A DNA stretch of 64,000 bases from Caulobacter sp. FWC26 (GTDB lineage Bacteria > Pseudomonadota > Alphaproteobacteria > Caulobacterales > Caulobacteraceae): positions 3,636,001 through 3,700,000 of the forward strand of contig NZ_CP033875.1 in NCBI RefSeq assembly GCF_002742645.2. The letters run 5' to 3'. Below are positions 43,907 through 53,394 of this stretch, one piece after another; within the stretch, counting starts at the first letter, position 1; the number at the start of each line of letters is the position of its first letter. The translations under genes were made by a program, and so were the position numbers. Under the pieces are notes generated by a model. That model searched no databases, had not been told where the DNA came from, and saw only the letters and a list, made by a program, of their open reading frames with translations.

Positions 43907-44779
43907 ATGACCGACACCCCCACCTACGTCCCGCCGAAGGTCTGGACCTGGGACAAGGAGAGCGGCGGCCGGTTCGCCGCGATCAACCGCCCGATCGCCG
44001 GCGCCACTCACGACAAGCCCCTGCCGGTCGGTAAGCACCCGCTGCAGCTCTATTCGCTGGGCACGCCGAACGGCGTAAAGGTGACGATCATGCTTGAGGA
44101 GCTGCTGGCCCTGGGCCACGCGGGCGCGGAGTATGACGCCTGGCTGATCAATATCGGCGAGGGCGACCAGTTCGGCAGCGGCTTCGTCGAAGCCAATCCG
44201 AACTCCAAGATCCCGGCCCTGGTCGACCACAGCGGGTCCAAGCCGATCCGCATCTTCGAGTCCGGCGCCATCCTGATGCACCTGGCCGAAAAGTTCGGGG
44301 CCTTTCTGCCGACCGAGACAGCGGCGCGGGCCGAGTGCCTGTCGTGGCTGTTCTGGCAGATGGGCAGCGCGCCGTTCCTGGGGGGCGGGTTTGGCCACTT
44401 CTACGCCTATGCGCCCTACAAGATGGAGTACCCCATCAACCGCTACGCCATGGAGGTGAAGCGCCAGATGGACGTGCTGGATCGCAATCTGGCCGAGCGC
44501 CCGTTCATCGCCGGCGATGAGTACACCATCGCCGACATGGCCATCAGGCCCTGGTACGGGGGGCTGGCCAAGGGCGTGCTGTATGAGGCCGGCGAGTTCC
44601 TGTCGGTGCAGGACTACAAGAACGTCATCCGCTGGGCCGACGCGCTGGGCGCCCGGCCGGCGGTGCGGCGCGGGCGGATGGTCAACCGCACCTTCGGCGA
44701 TCCGTCCAGCCAACTGCGCGAGCGCCACGACGCCAGCGACTTCGACACCAGGACCCAGGACAAGCTGGAGACGAAGTAG
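43907..44779 (+). CDS. YghU-type glutathione S-transferase
   Basis: A 290-aa protein with an N-terminal extension typical of YghU/Nu-class GSTs (PKVWTWDKESGGRFAAINRP), the thioredoxin-like domain (LYSLGTPNGVKVTIMLEELL, NPNSKIPALVDHS, FESGAILMHLAEKFG) and a helical C-terminal domain (YTIADMAIRPWYGG). YghU proteins bind two glutathione molecules and have disulfide-bond reductase activity. GGAG six bases before the ATG at 43907 fixes the start. The TAG stop runs into a family A repeat. Confidence 0.92.
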   Translation: MTDTPTYVPPKVWTWDKESGGRFAAINRPIAGATHDKPLPVGKHPLQLYSLGTPNGVKVTIMLEELLALGHAGAEYDAWLINIGEGDQFGSGFVEANPNSKIPALVDHSGSKPIRIFESGAILMHLAEKFGAFLPTETAARAECLSWLFWQMGSAPFLGGGFGHFYAYAPYKMEYPINRYAMEVKRQMDVLDRNLAERPFIAGDEYTIADMAIRPWYGGLAKGVLYEAGEFLSVQDYKNVIRWADALGARPAVRRGRMVNRTFGDPSSQLRERHDASDFDTRTQDKLETK

Positions 44780-44825
44780 AGCCCTTTTGTCCGGTTTAGA
44801 TGGTTCCATCTAAACCGGACAGGCT
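44779..44825. repeat. Family A palindrome, intact copy
   Basis: GTCCGGTTTAGATGG (44789-44803), TT, then CCATCTAAACCGGAC (44806-44820): a perfect 15-bp inverted repeat inside GAGCC...GGCTC. The other copy is at 2549-2596. It lies between convergent genes, its first G belonging to the GST stop codon. Confidence 0.85.
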
Positions 44826-44841
44826 CCAGGGGGAACGCCCC

Positions 44842-47070
44842 CTAGTTCGGACCACCCGTGCTGAAGTCGAACTGCTCGGGACGGGGCTTGCCGCCGCCGA
44901 AGGCGTAGCTGAAGCCGATGAACGCGGTGCGGACATTGACCTTGGTCTCGTTCCGGTCGCGCAGGCGCGCGGCGTTGGTCACACCGGCGATCTTGAAGCT
45001 GTCGACCACGTCATTGACCGTCACCACGAAGTTCAGCTTGTCGTTGACCTTGCGGCGATAGCCCAGATTGATCATCTCGAACGGCTCGCGATAGCCCTGC
45101 GGCGTGATCCGCCGACCCGAGGTGAAAGCGTTGATCTGGAAGAAGTCCTTCGGGGTGGCCTGGTAGTTGATGTTGGCCCGGCCCGACAGGCTGGTGTCCG
45201 AGCGCTTGCCGGTGAAGCCGAGGCTGGCCGCGTCGATCTCGTTCCAGAACGCCTGGCCGCTGATGTTGTAGGTCAGCTTGGGCGTCAGCCGGCCGACCAC
45301 GACGAACTCCAGCCCGCCGTTACGGCTCTTGGCCAGGTTTTCGCGGGTGGTCAGGAACACGCCGCCGCCCAGGTCCTTGACCAGGTCGGTCACGCCATCG
45401 CGGGTGTCGCGATAGAAGGCGGTGGCCAGATAGGTCATCGGGCCCTTGCGGTACTGCCAGCCCAGCTCGAACGAGTCGGTAATCTGCGGCTTCAGGTTCG
45501 GGTTGCCCGCCCGGAAGTTATAGGGGTCCTGGTAGATCGGATACGGGTTCAGGTCCTGCGGACCCGGGCGCGCCACGCGGCGGCTGAAGCTGGCGCTCAG
45601 GCTGTTGGCGTCGTCCAGGCGATAACCGGCGTGCAGGGTCGGATAGAGGCGGAAATAGTCGTTCTCGCCCTTCTGGCCCGAGGTGATCTGGTCGGTGCGG
45701 ATGTTGACCTGCTCGGCGCGCAGGCCGGCCTGGACGGTCAGGTCGCCAAACGGACGCTCATAGGTGACGTAGCCCGCGAACACGTCCTGGTCATAGACGA
45801 AGCGGTTGGTGCGGGTCGGATCGACGGTCTGCCCGTTCAGCGTCGCGCCCCGCGCGCCGTAGTTGTTGTAGTCGTTGTCGGCGGCTTCGAAATCCAGGCC
45901 GGTCTTCAGCTTGGCCTGCTCGGCCAGCGGCTTGGTGTAGTCGAGCTTCCAGTTGGCGCGCTTCTGCTCGGAACCGAAGCTGTAGCCCTCATAGAGATCG
46001 GGCGCGCCCACGGTGTAGTCGGCGAAGGCCGAGCCGCCGCGCTTGAAACGGGTGATTTCGTACTCGGCGTGCGAGGTCAGCTCGTGGCCCGCGCCGGTGA
46101 ACTGACGACGGTAGTCGCCGGCGACGGCGGAGTTGTCGCGGATCATCACGCCGGTGCTGTTACGCAGATAGGCCTGCTGGGTGACCCCGGCGCCGTTGCG
46201 CGACAGATAGGTCTCGCGGCCGTCGCCGTCGTAGTCCATGCCGCGATAACGCACCTCGGCCGAGAGGCGGGTCTTCTTGTCGAGGTCGTAGTCGATCCCT
46301 GTACGCAGCGACAGCGCCCCGCCCTTGTTCAGCACCTCGGCCGTCTGGTCGGCGTCCAGGGTGACGGCGCCGGTCGTGCTGAGCGACTGGCGGTCGACCA
46401 CCATCGTCACTTCCTGGCGGTCGTAGCGATAGCTGGCGTCGCCCGACAGCGTGACCTTGCCCTCGCGGCGCGTGGCGCTGATGCCGCCGTTGTAGCGGCC
46501 GTCGGGACCGACATTGGCGCGCACCGTTCCGTTCACGCCGGCCTTCTGGGTCTTCTTGGTGATCAGGTTGATGACGCCGGCCGAGCCGTCGGGGCGATAG
46601 GCGGCCGACGGATTGGTCATCACCTCGACGCGGTCGATCTGGTCGGCCGGCAGCGACTGCAGCGCGTCGGCGCGGTTGTCGCCGTTGAACATGCCAGACG
46701 GCTTGCCGTCGATCAGGATGGTCACGTTGGAGTCGCCGCGCAGGCTGACATTGCCCTGCACGTCGACCTCGACAGACGGAATGTTGCGCAGCGCGTCGCT
46801 GATCGAGCCGGTCTTGGCGCTCAGGTCATTGGCGACGCTGTAGCTGCGGCGGTCGATGTCGGTGCGCATGGCCGTGGAGTCGCTGCGGATCACCACGCCT
46901 TCGACGGCGGTCGGCGCTTCCTGGGGCTTGGCCGGCGCGGATTGGGCCGGCGCGGATTGGGCGGGCGCGGCCTGAGCCGGCGCGGCTTGCGTGGGAGCCG
47001 TCTGGGCCAGACCCAGGGTCGGCGGAACGATCACCGCGGCGGCGGCGAGGAGAGCGAACTTCAGTCGCAA
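44842..47070 (-). CDS. TonB-dependent outer-membrane receptor
   Basis: A 742-aa receptor. Signal peptide (RLKFALLAAAAVIVPPTLG), then an Ala/Pro/Gln linker with repeated PAQAAPAQSAPAQS, the plug with SISDALRNIPSVEVDVQGNV and INLITKKTQ, and a beta-barrel ending in an aromatic residue region (FSYAFGGG...FSTGGPN). The start is the TTG at 47070, behind GAGG; another TTG at 47082 is possible. It is divergent from xylE in the xylan/xylose region, so pentose or oligosaccharide uptake is the likely role, though the ligand is unproved. Confidence 0.87.
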   Translation of the reverse strand: MRLKFALLAAAAVIVPPTLGLAQTAPTQAAPAQAAPAQSAPAQSAPAKPQEAPTAVEGVVIRSDSTAMRTDIDRRSYSVANDLSAKTGSISDALRNIPSVEVDVQGNVSLRGDSNVTILIDGKPSGMFNGDNRADALQSLPADQIDRVEVMTNPSAAYRPDGSAGVINLITKKTQKAGVNGTVRANVGPDGRYNGGISATRREGKVTLSGDASYRYDRQEVTMVVDRQSLSTTGAVTLDADQTAEVLNKGGALSLRTGIDYDLDKKTRLSAEVRYRGMDYDGDGRETYLSRNGAGVTQQAYLRNSTGVMIRDNSAVAGDYRRQFTGAGHELTSHAEYEITRFKRGGSAFADYTVGAPDLYEGYSFGSEQKRANWKLDYTKPLAEQAKLKTGLDFEAADNDYNNYGARGATLNGQTVDPTRTNRFVYDQDVFAGYVTYERPFGDLTVQAGLRAEQVNIRTDQITSGQKGENDYFRLYPTLHAGYRLDDANSLSASFSRRVARPGPQDLNPYPIYQDPYNFRAGNPNLKPQITDSFELGWQYRKGPMTYLATAFYRDTRDGVTDLVKDLGGGVFLTTRENLAKSRNGGLEFVVVGRLTPKLTYNISGQAFWNEIDAASLGFTGKRSDTSLSGRANINYQATPKDFFQINAFTSGRRITPQGYREPFEMINLGYRRKVNDKLNFVVTVNDVVDSFKIAGVTNAARLRDRNETKVNVRTAFIGFSYAFGGGKPRPEQFDFSTGGPN

Positions 47071-47341
47071 GGGAGACCTCAACTACAAGCGTCGAGCCTT
47101 ACGCTGCGGACGTCCGCGCGGTCTCGACCCCCAGCCGTAAAGACCCTCCGACGCGCCGGGACAAATTGCTTTTCGGCAATGTTGCGGGTCGCGGGGCGGG
47201 GGTGACATTCCCGCCACAGGCGCGGGCGTGCGGGTCGACACTCTTCCGTCGCGGAAGGCGGCGGCGGTCTGCTATCGATAGCCTCGCAGGGGTGAGTCCC
47301 GCGCACCGTCGATGTGGTCGTCAGAACCACCGCTTGCGCGC

Positions 47342-47355
47342 TGATACCGGTAACA
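47342..47355. promoter_or_regulatory. Candidate XylR-type operator upstream of xylE
   Basis: TGATACCGGTAACA matches 11 of 14 positions of TGGTAGCGCTAACA, the reverse complement of the xylX operator, and keeps its dyad. A weak TTGCGC at 47334-47339 could be the -35 of xylE. In the 366-base gap shared with the divergent TonB receptor gene, which also holds GTGGT...ACCAC at 47314-47330 and GGGCCGGTCCGGCCC at 47406-47420 near the xylE ribosome-binding site. Confidence 0.5.
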
Positions 47356-47436
47356 CTAAGGTCGCCGGCAACCAGAGGTCTGACAAGGACCAGTAGGGCA
47401 TCAACGGGCCGGTCCGGCCCCATGGGGAGGAAACCT

Positions 47437-48873
47437 GTGGCTTCAGTATCCAACGCCGGGCCCAGCGCCGGCATGAGCGCCGACGGGGGGAAGGTCAATA
47501 TGGCCTTCGTCGCCGCGATCGTCGCCGTCGCCACGATCGGCGGCTTCATGTTCGGCTACGACAGCGGCGTCATCAACGGCACGCAAGAGGGCCTGAACAG
47601 CGCCTTCAACCTCACCGAGTTCGGCACTGGCCTGAACGTGGCCGCGATCCTGATCGGCTGCGCCATCGGCGCCTTCGCCGCCGGCCGCCTGGCCGACGTC
47701 TGGGGCCGCCGCACCGTGATGATCATCTCGGCCGTGCTGTTCATCATCAGCGCCCTGGGCACCGGAGCGGCGCACACGTCGACCATCTTCGTGATCTTCC
47801 GCCTGGTCGGCGGCCTGGGCGTCGGCGCGGCCAGCGTGCTGTGCCCGGTCTACATCTCGGAAGTCACGCCCGCGAACATCCGCGGCCGCCTGTCGTCCGT
47901 GCAGCAGATCATGATCATCACCGGCCTGACCGGCGCCTTCGTGGCCAACTACGCCCTGGCCCATAGCGCCGGCAGTTCGACCGCCGAGTTCTGGCTTGGC
48001 CTGCCGGCCTGGCGCTGGATGTTCTGGATGCAAGTCATCCCGGCTGGCGTCTTCTTCCTGTGCCTGCTGGGCATTCCGGAGAGCCCGCGCTACCTGGTCG
48101 CCAAGGGCCAGGAGGCCAAGGCCGAGGCCATCCTTTCGCGCCTGTTCGGCGCGGGCGCCGGCGCGGCCAAGGTCGCCGAGATTCGCGCCTCGCTGAGCGC
48201 CGACCACAAGCCGAAGTTCTCGGACCTGCTGGATCCCGTCAGCAAGAAGATCCGCCCGATCCTGTGGGCCGGACTCGTGCTGGCCGTCTTCCAGCAACTG
48301 GTCGGCATCAACATCGTCTTCTACTACGGCTCGGTGCTGTGGCAGTCGGTGGGCTTCACCGAGGACGACAGCCTGAAGATCAACATCCTGTCGGGCGCGC
48401 TGTCGATCGTGGCCTGCCTGGCCGCCATCGCCCTGATCGACCGCATCGGCCGCAAGCCGCTGCTGCTGATCGGCTCGGCCGGCATGGCCGCAACCCTGGG
48501 CGTCCTGACCTGGTGCTTCTCGACCGCCACCACGGTCGACGGCGCCCTCCACCTGGCCGGCAACGTCGGCCCGATCGCGCTGATCTCCGCCAACCTCTAC
48601 GTGATCTTCTTCAACCTCTCCTGGGGTCCGGTCATGTGGGTGATGCTGGGCGAGATGTTCCCCAACCAGATGCGCGGCTCGGCCCTGGCCGTCGCCGGCT
48701 TCGCCCAGTGGATGGCCAACTTCGCCATCTCGTTCAGCTTCCCGGCCATGGCCAAGGTCAGTCTGGCGGCCACCTACGGGTTCTATGCCGTCAGCGCGGT
48801 GATCTCGTACTTCCTGGTCCAGAAGCTGATCCACGAGACCCGTGGCAAGGAACTGGAGGCCATGGAGGGGTAG
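47437..48873 (+). CDS. xylE: D-xylose transporter, MFS sugar porter family
   Basis: Proton-coupled xylose uptake through the inner membrane. 478 aa, 12 membrane segments. Sugar-porter motifs: FGYDSGVINGT, GRLADVWGRR, PESPRYLVAKG, and HETRGKELEAME at the end. The start is the GTG at 47437, seven bases behind GGGAGG; the longer frame upstream is not protein-like. It lies near xylXABCD and beside a TonB receptor and secreted xylan enzymes. A strong terminator follows. Confidence 0.92.
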   Translation: MASVSNAGPSAGMSADGGKVNMAFVAAIVAVATIGGFMFGYDSGVINGTQEGLNSAFNLTEFGTGLNVAAILIGCAIGAFAAGRLADVWGRRTVMIISAVLFIISALGTGAAHTSTIFVIFRLVGGLGVGAASVLCPVYISEVTPANIRGRLSSVQQIMIITGLTGAFVANYALAHSAGSSTAEFWLGLPAWRWMFWMQVIPAGVFFLCLLGIPESPRYLVAKGQEAKAEAILSRLFGAGAGAAKVAEIRASLSADHKPKFSDLLDPVSKKIRPILWAGLVLAVFQQLVGINIVFYYGSVLWQSVGFTEDDSLKINILSGALSIVACLAAIALIDRIGRKPLLLIGSAGMAATLGVLTWCFSTATTVDGALHLAGNVGPIALISANLYVIFFNLSWGPVMWVMLGEMFPNQMRGSALAVAGFAQWMANFAISFSFPAMAKVSLAATYGFYAVSAVISYFLVQKLIHETRGKELEAMEG

Positions 48874-48916
48874 GCCGGCAATCCTCCCCTTAGCGGGGGA
48901 GGATCTAGAGATCCAC

Positions 48917-48952
48917 AACGCCCGGAGGCTCCGCCTTCGGGCGTTTTCTTTT
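48917..48952 (+). terminator. Rho-independent terminator of xylE
   Basis: AACGCCCG (48917-48924) pairs with CGGGCGTT (48938-48945), followed by TTTTCTTTTG. A GGAGG/CCTCC hairpin precedes it at 48885-48902. Confidence 0.9.
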
Positions 48953-48966
48953 GCGTCGCGCCGAAA

Positions 48967-48981
48967 TGACACCGGTGGACA
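48967..48981. promoter_or_regulatory. Candidate LacI-family operator upstream of the GH43 gene
   Basis: TGACACCGGTGGACA has the dyad core CACCGGTG, common in operators of LacI-type sugar regulators, 61 bases before the GH43 start. It also resembles the site before xylE (shared ACCGGT). The regulator is not identifiable here. Confidence 0.35.
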
Positions 48982-49041
48982 AAGACGCGAGAGCCGCTAG
49001 CCTGCCGCCAACAAGACAAGTCCGTGTTCGGGAGGAACACC

Positions 49042-50661
49042 ATGGTCGAGATCAACCGCCGCACGCTGGGCTCGCTGCTGGCCGGCGCCGGCCTGACCGC
49101 CCTGCCCGCGTCCGGCCAGGCGATGCAGATGGGCCTCCTCCCCGCCAAGCCGACCACGGGCCCGACCTGGGCAAAGGGCATCGAAGGCCAGCGCAAGGCC
49201 GACCTGGGCGACGGGACCTTTCTCAATCCAATCCTGACCGGCGACCGTCCCGACCCGTCCATCCTGAAGGACGGCGCCGACTACTACATGACCCACAGCT
49301 CGTTCGACGCCTATCCGGGCCTGCTGATCTGGCACAGCCGCGACCTCGTGAACTGGACGCCGGTCGCCCCGACGCTGAAGACCAATGTCGGCTCGATCTG
49401 GGCCCCCGAACTCTGCAAGCACAAGGGCCGCTACTACATCTACCTGCCGGCCAAGTTTCCGGGGAACAACACCAGCTACGTGATCTGGGCCGACAGGATC
49501 GAAGGGCCGTGGTCCGAGCCGATCGACCTGAAGCTGCCGCGCTATATCGACCCCGGCCACATCGTCGACGAGAAGGGCGAGCGCTGGCTGTTCCTGTCGG
49601 GCGGCGACCGCATCAAGCTGTCGCCGGACGGCCTTTCGACGGTGGGCCAGCCCGAGCACGTCTATGACCCCTGGCGCTATCCCGACGATTGGGATGTCGA
49701 GGGCTTTTCGCCCGAGGGCCCCAAGGTCATGCGGCGGGGCGATTATTTCTACATGATCACCGCCGTGGGCGGCACGGCCGGTCCGCCCACCGGCCACATG
49801 GTCATCGCCGCCCGCGCCAAGTCGTTGGCCGGCCCGTGGGAGAACCATCCACGCAACCCGCTGGTGCGCACCACCGACAACGCCGAGACGTGGTGGTCGC
49901 GCGGCCACGCCACCCTGGTCGAGGGCCCGACGCCCGGCGACTGGTGGGCCGTCTATCACGGCTACGAGAACGGCTATTACACCCTGGGCCGCCAGACCCT
50001 GCTGGCCCCGGTGACCTGGACCGCCGACGGCTGGTTCGACATCGGCGGCGGCGATCTCTCTCAGCCCATCAAGAAGCCCAAGGGCGGCAAGCCCGGCCCG
50101 CACGGCATGGCGCTGTCGGACGACTTCTCGACCGACAAATACGGCGTGCAGTGGAACTTCTTCGACCCCAAGCCGGGCGAGCAGGATCGCATCAAGCGCG
50201 AAGGCGGCGCCCTGATCCTGAAGGGCGCGGGCGAAGCGCCGTCCACGGGCTCCCCGCTGATCTTCGTCAACGGCGATCAGGCCTACGAGATCGAATGCGA
50301 GATCGAGATCGAGCCTGAGACCCGCGCGGGCCTGATCCTGTTCTACGATCGCCAGCTCTATTGCGGCCTCGGCTTCGACGCGAAGACCTTCGTCACCCAC
50401 CAGTACGGCATCGAGCGCGGCCGTCCCGCCAATCCGCATGGCGCCAAGATGCTGATGCGGCTGCGCAACAACCGGCACATCGTCAGCTTCCACACCAGCG
50501 GCGACAGCGGCAAGACCTGGAAGCGCTTTGATCGCGGCATGGAAGTCAGCGGCTACCACCACAATGTGCGCGGCGGCTTCCTGATGCTGAAGCCGGGACT
50601 CTACGCGGCGGGCAAGGGCTCGGCGCGGTTCCGGGGGTTCAAGTATCGGGCGTTGGACTAG
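49042..50661 (+). CDS. Secreted glycoside hydrolase family 43 (xylosidase/arabinofuranosidase-like)
   Basis: A 539-aa protein. The N-terminus INRRTLGSLLAGAGLTALPA carries twin arginines, so export is probably by Tat. The five-bladed propeller domain begins LNPILTGDRPDPSILKDGAD (catalytic base Asp) and contains SIWAPELCKHKGRYYIY and the general acid Glu in SPEGPKVMRRG. From about 350 comes a beta-sandwich domain (FSTDKYGVQWNFFDPKPG to the end) typical of GH43 xylosidases. GGAGG six bases before the ATG fits the start. Just downstream of xylE and upstream of the esterase gene, consistent with xylan or arabinoxylan use. Confidence 0.9.
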   Translation: MVEINRRTLGSLLAGAGLTALPASGQAMQMGLLPAKPTTGPTWAKGIEGQRKADLGDGTFLNPILTGDRPDPSILKDGADYYMTHSSFDAYPGLLIWHSRDLVNWTPVAPTLKTNVGSIWAPELCKHKGRYYIYLPAKFPGNNTSYVIWADRIEGPWSEPIDLKLPRYIDPGHIVDEKGERWLFLSGGDRIKLSPDGLSTVGQPEHVYDPWRYPDDWDVEGFSPEGPKVMRRGDYFYMITAVGGTAGPPTGHMVIAARAKSLAGPWENHPRNPLVRTTDNAETWWSRGHATLVEGPTPGDWWAVYHGYENGYYTLGRQTLLAPVTWTADGWFDIGGGDLSQPIKKPKGGKPGPHGMALSDDFSTDKYGVQWNFFDPKPGEQDRIKREGGALILKGAGEAPSTGSPLIFVNGDQAYEIECEIEIEPETRAGLILFYDRQLYCGLGFDAKTFVTHQYGIERGRPANPHGAKMLMRLRNNRHIVSFHTSGDSGKTWKRFDRGMEVSGYHHNVRGGFLMLKPGLYAAGKGSARFRGFKYRALD

Positions 50662-50680
50662 GCCAAACATCCGAAAACCC

Positions 50681-50791
50681 TTGTCATCCCGGAAGCCTCG
50701 CAGAGGCTATCCGGGACCCAGGGGCGGCGCGCACGGCGTTTTGTCACTCCCTGGGTCCCGGCTCTTCGCTGCGCTTCGGCCGGGATGACAA
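50681..50791. repeat. Composite hairpin repeat, family D copy 3
   Basis: TTGTCATCCCGG at the left and CCGGGATGACAA at the right, with CCGGGACCCAGGGGC and CCCTGGGTCCCGG inside. Same architecture as 14650-14758 and 35623-35732. It fills the gap between GH43 and the esterase, so it lies inside any transcript joining them. Confidence 0.88.
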
Positions 50792-50818
50792 CATTTGGTG
50801 GAAACTCGGAAGATTGAG

Positions 50819-51676
50819 ATGCTGAAGCCTCTCCTCATCGCCGCCGCCCTCCTCGGCCTGCCCCTCACGGCCCACGCCCAGGAACCGATCTTCAAGGCGT
50901 CCAAGATCGTGCTCGTCGGCGACTCCACCGTGGCGGTGAACAGCGGCTGGGGCGGGGCGTTCTGCGCCACGCACGTGACCTCGAACCTCGCCTGCGTGAA
51001 CCTGGGACGCGGCGGCCGGTCCAGCCGCACCTATCGCGAGGAAGGCTCCTGGGCCCTCGCGCTCAAGGAAATCAGCGCGGGCGGGTTCGACGAGACCTTC
51101 GTGCTGATCCAGCTGGGTCACAACGACCAGCCGGGCCGCCCCGAACGCTCGACGGACCTGGCCACCGAGTTCCCCGTCAACATGCGGCGCTTCGTCGAGG
51201 AGGCCCGTGCGGCGGGCGCCAAGCCGGTGCTGGTCACGCCGCTGATCCGCCGACAGTTCAAGGACGGCCAGGTGTTCGATGACCTCGCCCCGTGGGCCGA
51301 GGCGATCCGCAAGCTCGCCGCCGAGACCAACACCCCGCTAGTGGACCTGCATGCGCTGAGCCGCGACGCCGTCCAGGCGCTGGGGCCCGTAGCGGCGATG
51401 CGGCTTGCCGAGATCCCGCCTCCCGCTGCGGTCGTGGCCTCGGCCGCGTCAGGGACGACCACGGGCGCGATGTTCTACGAGCCGGTCCTGCCGGGCGCGG
51501 TCGCTACGCCCCGCCCGCCGGCCGCGCCGCCGCCCCCGCCCGGCGCGATGGCCAGCTTCAAGCCGGTGTTCGACTACACCCACCTTGGGCCCGAAGGCGC
51601 GGCGCTGTTCTCGGCCATGGTCGCCAAGGCGCTGGCGGATGTCGCGCCCGAGCTGCGGCGAAACCTGCTGCCCTAG
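50819..51676 (+). CDS. SGNH (CE12-like) carbohydrate acetylesterase
   Basis: A 285-aa protein with signal peptide MLKPLLIAAALLGLPLTAHA. The rhamnogalacturonan-acetylesterase pattern: VLVGDSTVA (nucleophile Ser36), GRGGRSSRTYREEGSW, IQLGHNDQPG, and the Asp/His pair in DYTHLGPEG. An unusual Pro/Ala-rich insert (TPRPPAAPPPPPGAMAS) separates the last helical part from DYTHLG. It could remove acetyl groups from xylan or pectin. Its TAG stop shares the sequence CTAG with the stop of the convergent gene. Confidence 0.85.
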   Translation: MLKPLLIAAALLGLPLTAHAQEPIFKASKIVLVGDSTVAVNSGWGGAFCATHVTSNLACVNLGRGGRSSRTYREEGSWALALKEISAGGFDETFVLIQLGHNDQPGRPERSTDLATEFPVNMRRFVEEARAAGAKPVLVTPLIRRQFKDGQVFDDLAPWAEAIRKLAAETNTPLVDLHALSRDAVQALGPVAAMRLAEIPPPAAVVASAASGTTTGAMFYEPVLPGAVATPRPPAAPPPPPGAMASFKPVFDYTHLGPEGAALFSAMVAKALADVAPELRRNLLP

Positions 51677-53265
51677 CTTCGCCCCTCCAGCGTCGCCGTG
51701 AGGGCCCGCAGCAGGGCCTCGCGCGCGCGGTCGTCGGGCGCGGCGGCCAGGGCCTGGCCCAGGGCCAGCTGGAAGGCGGCGCGCTGATTGTGCCAGTCCA
51801 GCTTGCCCGGGGCGCCGGCCGGCAGGCGCGGCGGTCCGTCGCCGATCGGTCGCGCCGCGCCTACGCCGTCGAGCGCGAAGCCCTCGTCCAGCGCCGGGAT
51901 CACCAGACGCTCCGCCGCGAAATCCGCGTCGATGAGACGGCGGCGCAGCCCCTCGGCCGCATCGGGTTCGCCGTGGGCGATGAACACCGAGCCCGTCACC
52001 GGCAGCCGGTCCTTGGCCCAGGCCACCAGCCCCGCCGCGTCGGCGTGGCCGGAATAGGCGTCGAGTTGACGGATACGGGCGCGGACGCTGATCTCGTCGC
52101 CGCGGATCGTCACTCGGTTGCGGCCATCGGCCAGCAGGCGACCCAGCGTGCCGGTGGCCTGATAGCCGCACAGCAGCACCGTCGCCTCGCGTCGCCAAAG
52201 AAGGCGCTGCAGGTGCTTGCGCACCCGCCCCGCGTCGCACATGCCGCTGGCGGCGAGGATGACGTGCCAGCCCTTCAGGCGGTCCAGGCCATCGCTCTCG
52301 GCGGGCGAGTCGAGAAACCGCAGATGGTGGGAGGGCCGCAGCGCCTCGAACGGATTGGTCTCCGTGCGCGGGTTCCAGCCCCGGGCCTGGAAGACCTTGG
52401 TGGCCTCGATGGCCAGGGGCGAGTCCAGGAAGATGTCGCCTCGTGGAACCTCACCCTGGTCCATCAGGTCTAAGAGGTCGACCAGCAGTTCCTGGCTGCG
52501 CTCAACCGCGAAGGCCGGGATCAGCAGCGGACCGCCGGCGGCGTGGGCGGCGCGGACCTCCTCGGCCAACTGCTGCTTGCGCGCGGCGCTGTCGACGCCC
52601 ACCCGGTCGCGGTCGCCATAGGTCGACTCGATGACGAGATGATCGACGCCGACGGGGGCGTCGGGATCGTCGAGGAACGGACTGCCGCCGGGGCCAAGAT
52701 CGCCCGAGAACAGGATGCGCTTGGCCTTCCCCTCCGGACCGACATCGACCGAGATCGAGGCCGCGCCCAGCATATGCCCGGCCGGCCACCAAGTGGCGAC
52801 GATGTCCTGCGCGATACGGACCGGCTCGCCCAGCTTGACCTTGCGAAACTGCTTGGCCACCCGCTCGCCGTCGCGCTCGGTGTAGATCGGCTCGACCGGC
52901 GGCAGGCCGCGCCGCAGGTTGCGGCGATTGAGGCTCTCGACCTCGTTCTCCTGGATCCCGCCGGCGTCGACCAGCATGACCGCGCAGAGGTCGCGCGTGG
53001 CGGCGGTGGCGTGGATCGGCCCCTCGAACCCGGCCAGCATCAGCTTGGGCAACAGGCCCGAATGGTCGATATGGGCGTGGGTCAGCAGCACGGCGTCCAC
53101 CTGCCCCGCGTCGAACGGGAAGGGGTTGTAGTTCAGCGCCTTGAGGGTCTTGGAGCCCTGAAACATGCCGCAGTCGATCAGCACCGTGGCGTGCGGCGTG
53201 ACCAGTCGGGCGCAGAAGCCGGTGACGCAGCCCGCCGCGCCGTGGAAGGTCAGGGTCGTGGTCAT
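51673..53265 (-). CDS. Beta-CASP metallo-beta-lactamase-fold RNA exonuclease
   Basis: A 530-aa protein of the RNA-processing exonuclease family (CPSF/RNase J relatives, RMR1 group). Motifs: MBL site HAHIDHSGLLPKL, WWPAGHMLGAASI, FSGDLG, then the beta-CASP domain with PAFAVERSQELL, ASGMCDAGRVRKHL (motif B) and GHADAAGL, and VFIAHGEPDAAEGL. The start at 53265 (MTTTLTFHGAAGCVTG) follows AAGGATGG. Substrate RNA unknown. Confidence 0.9.
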   Translation of the reverse strand: MTTTLTFHGAAGCVTGFCARLVTPHATVLIDCGMFQGSKTLKALNYNPFPFDAGQVDAVLLTHAHIDHSGLLPKLMLAGFEGPIHATAATRDLCAVMLVDAGGIQENEVESLNRRNLRRGLPPVEPIYTERDGERVAKQFRKVKLGEPVRIAQDIVATWWPAGHMLGAASISVDVGPEGKAKRILFSGDLGPGGSPFLDDPDAPVGVDHLVIESTYGDRDRVGVDSAARKQQLAEEVRAAHAAGGPLLIPAFAVERSQELLVDLLDLMDQGEVPRGDIFLDSPLAIEATKVFQARGWNPRTETNPFEALRPSHHLRFLDSPAESDGLDRLKGWHVILAASGMCDAGRVRKHLQRLLWRREATVLLCGYQATGTLGRLLADGRNRVTIRGDEISVRARIRQLDAYSGHADAAGLVAWAKDRLPVTGSVFIAHGEPDAAEGLRRRLIDADFAAERLVIPALDEGFALDGVGAARPIGDGPPRLPAGAPGKLDWHNQRAAFQLALGQALAAAPDDRAREALLRALTATLEGRS

Positions 53266-53394
53266 CGGGAAGCCATCCTTGTCGCTGAACGCTCGCACCA
53301 AGGCTTGCGCCGGCCCCCGCCACCCTGATCTAGGTCAAGTCCACGCGGCGTCAGACGAATAGTCTGCGCCCCGACGCCACTGTGAGCAACCGTC

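Noticed and set aside
44800..47205. 801-codon plus-strand open frame opposite the TonB receptor gene
   Set aside because: The opposite strand encodes a complete receptor with a signal peptide and plug motifs; this frame is a low-complexity Val/Ala/Gly shadow.
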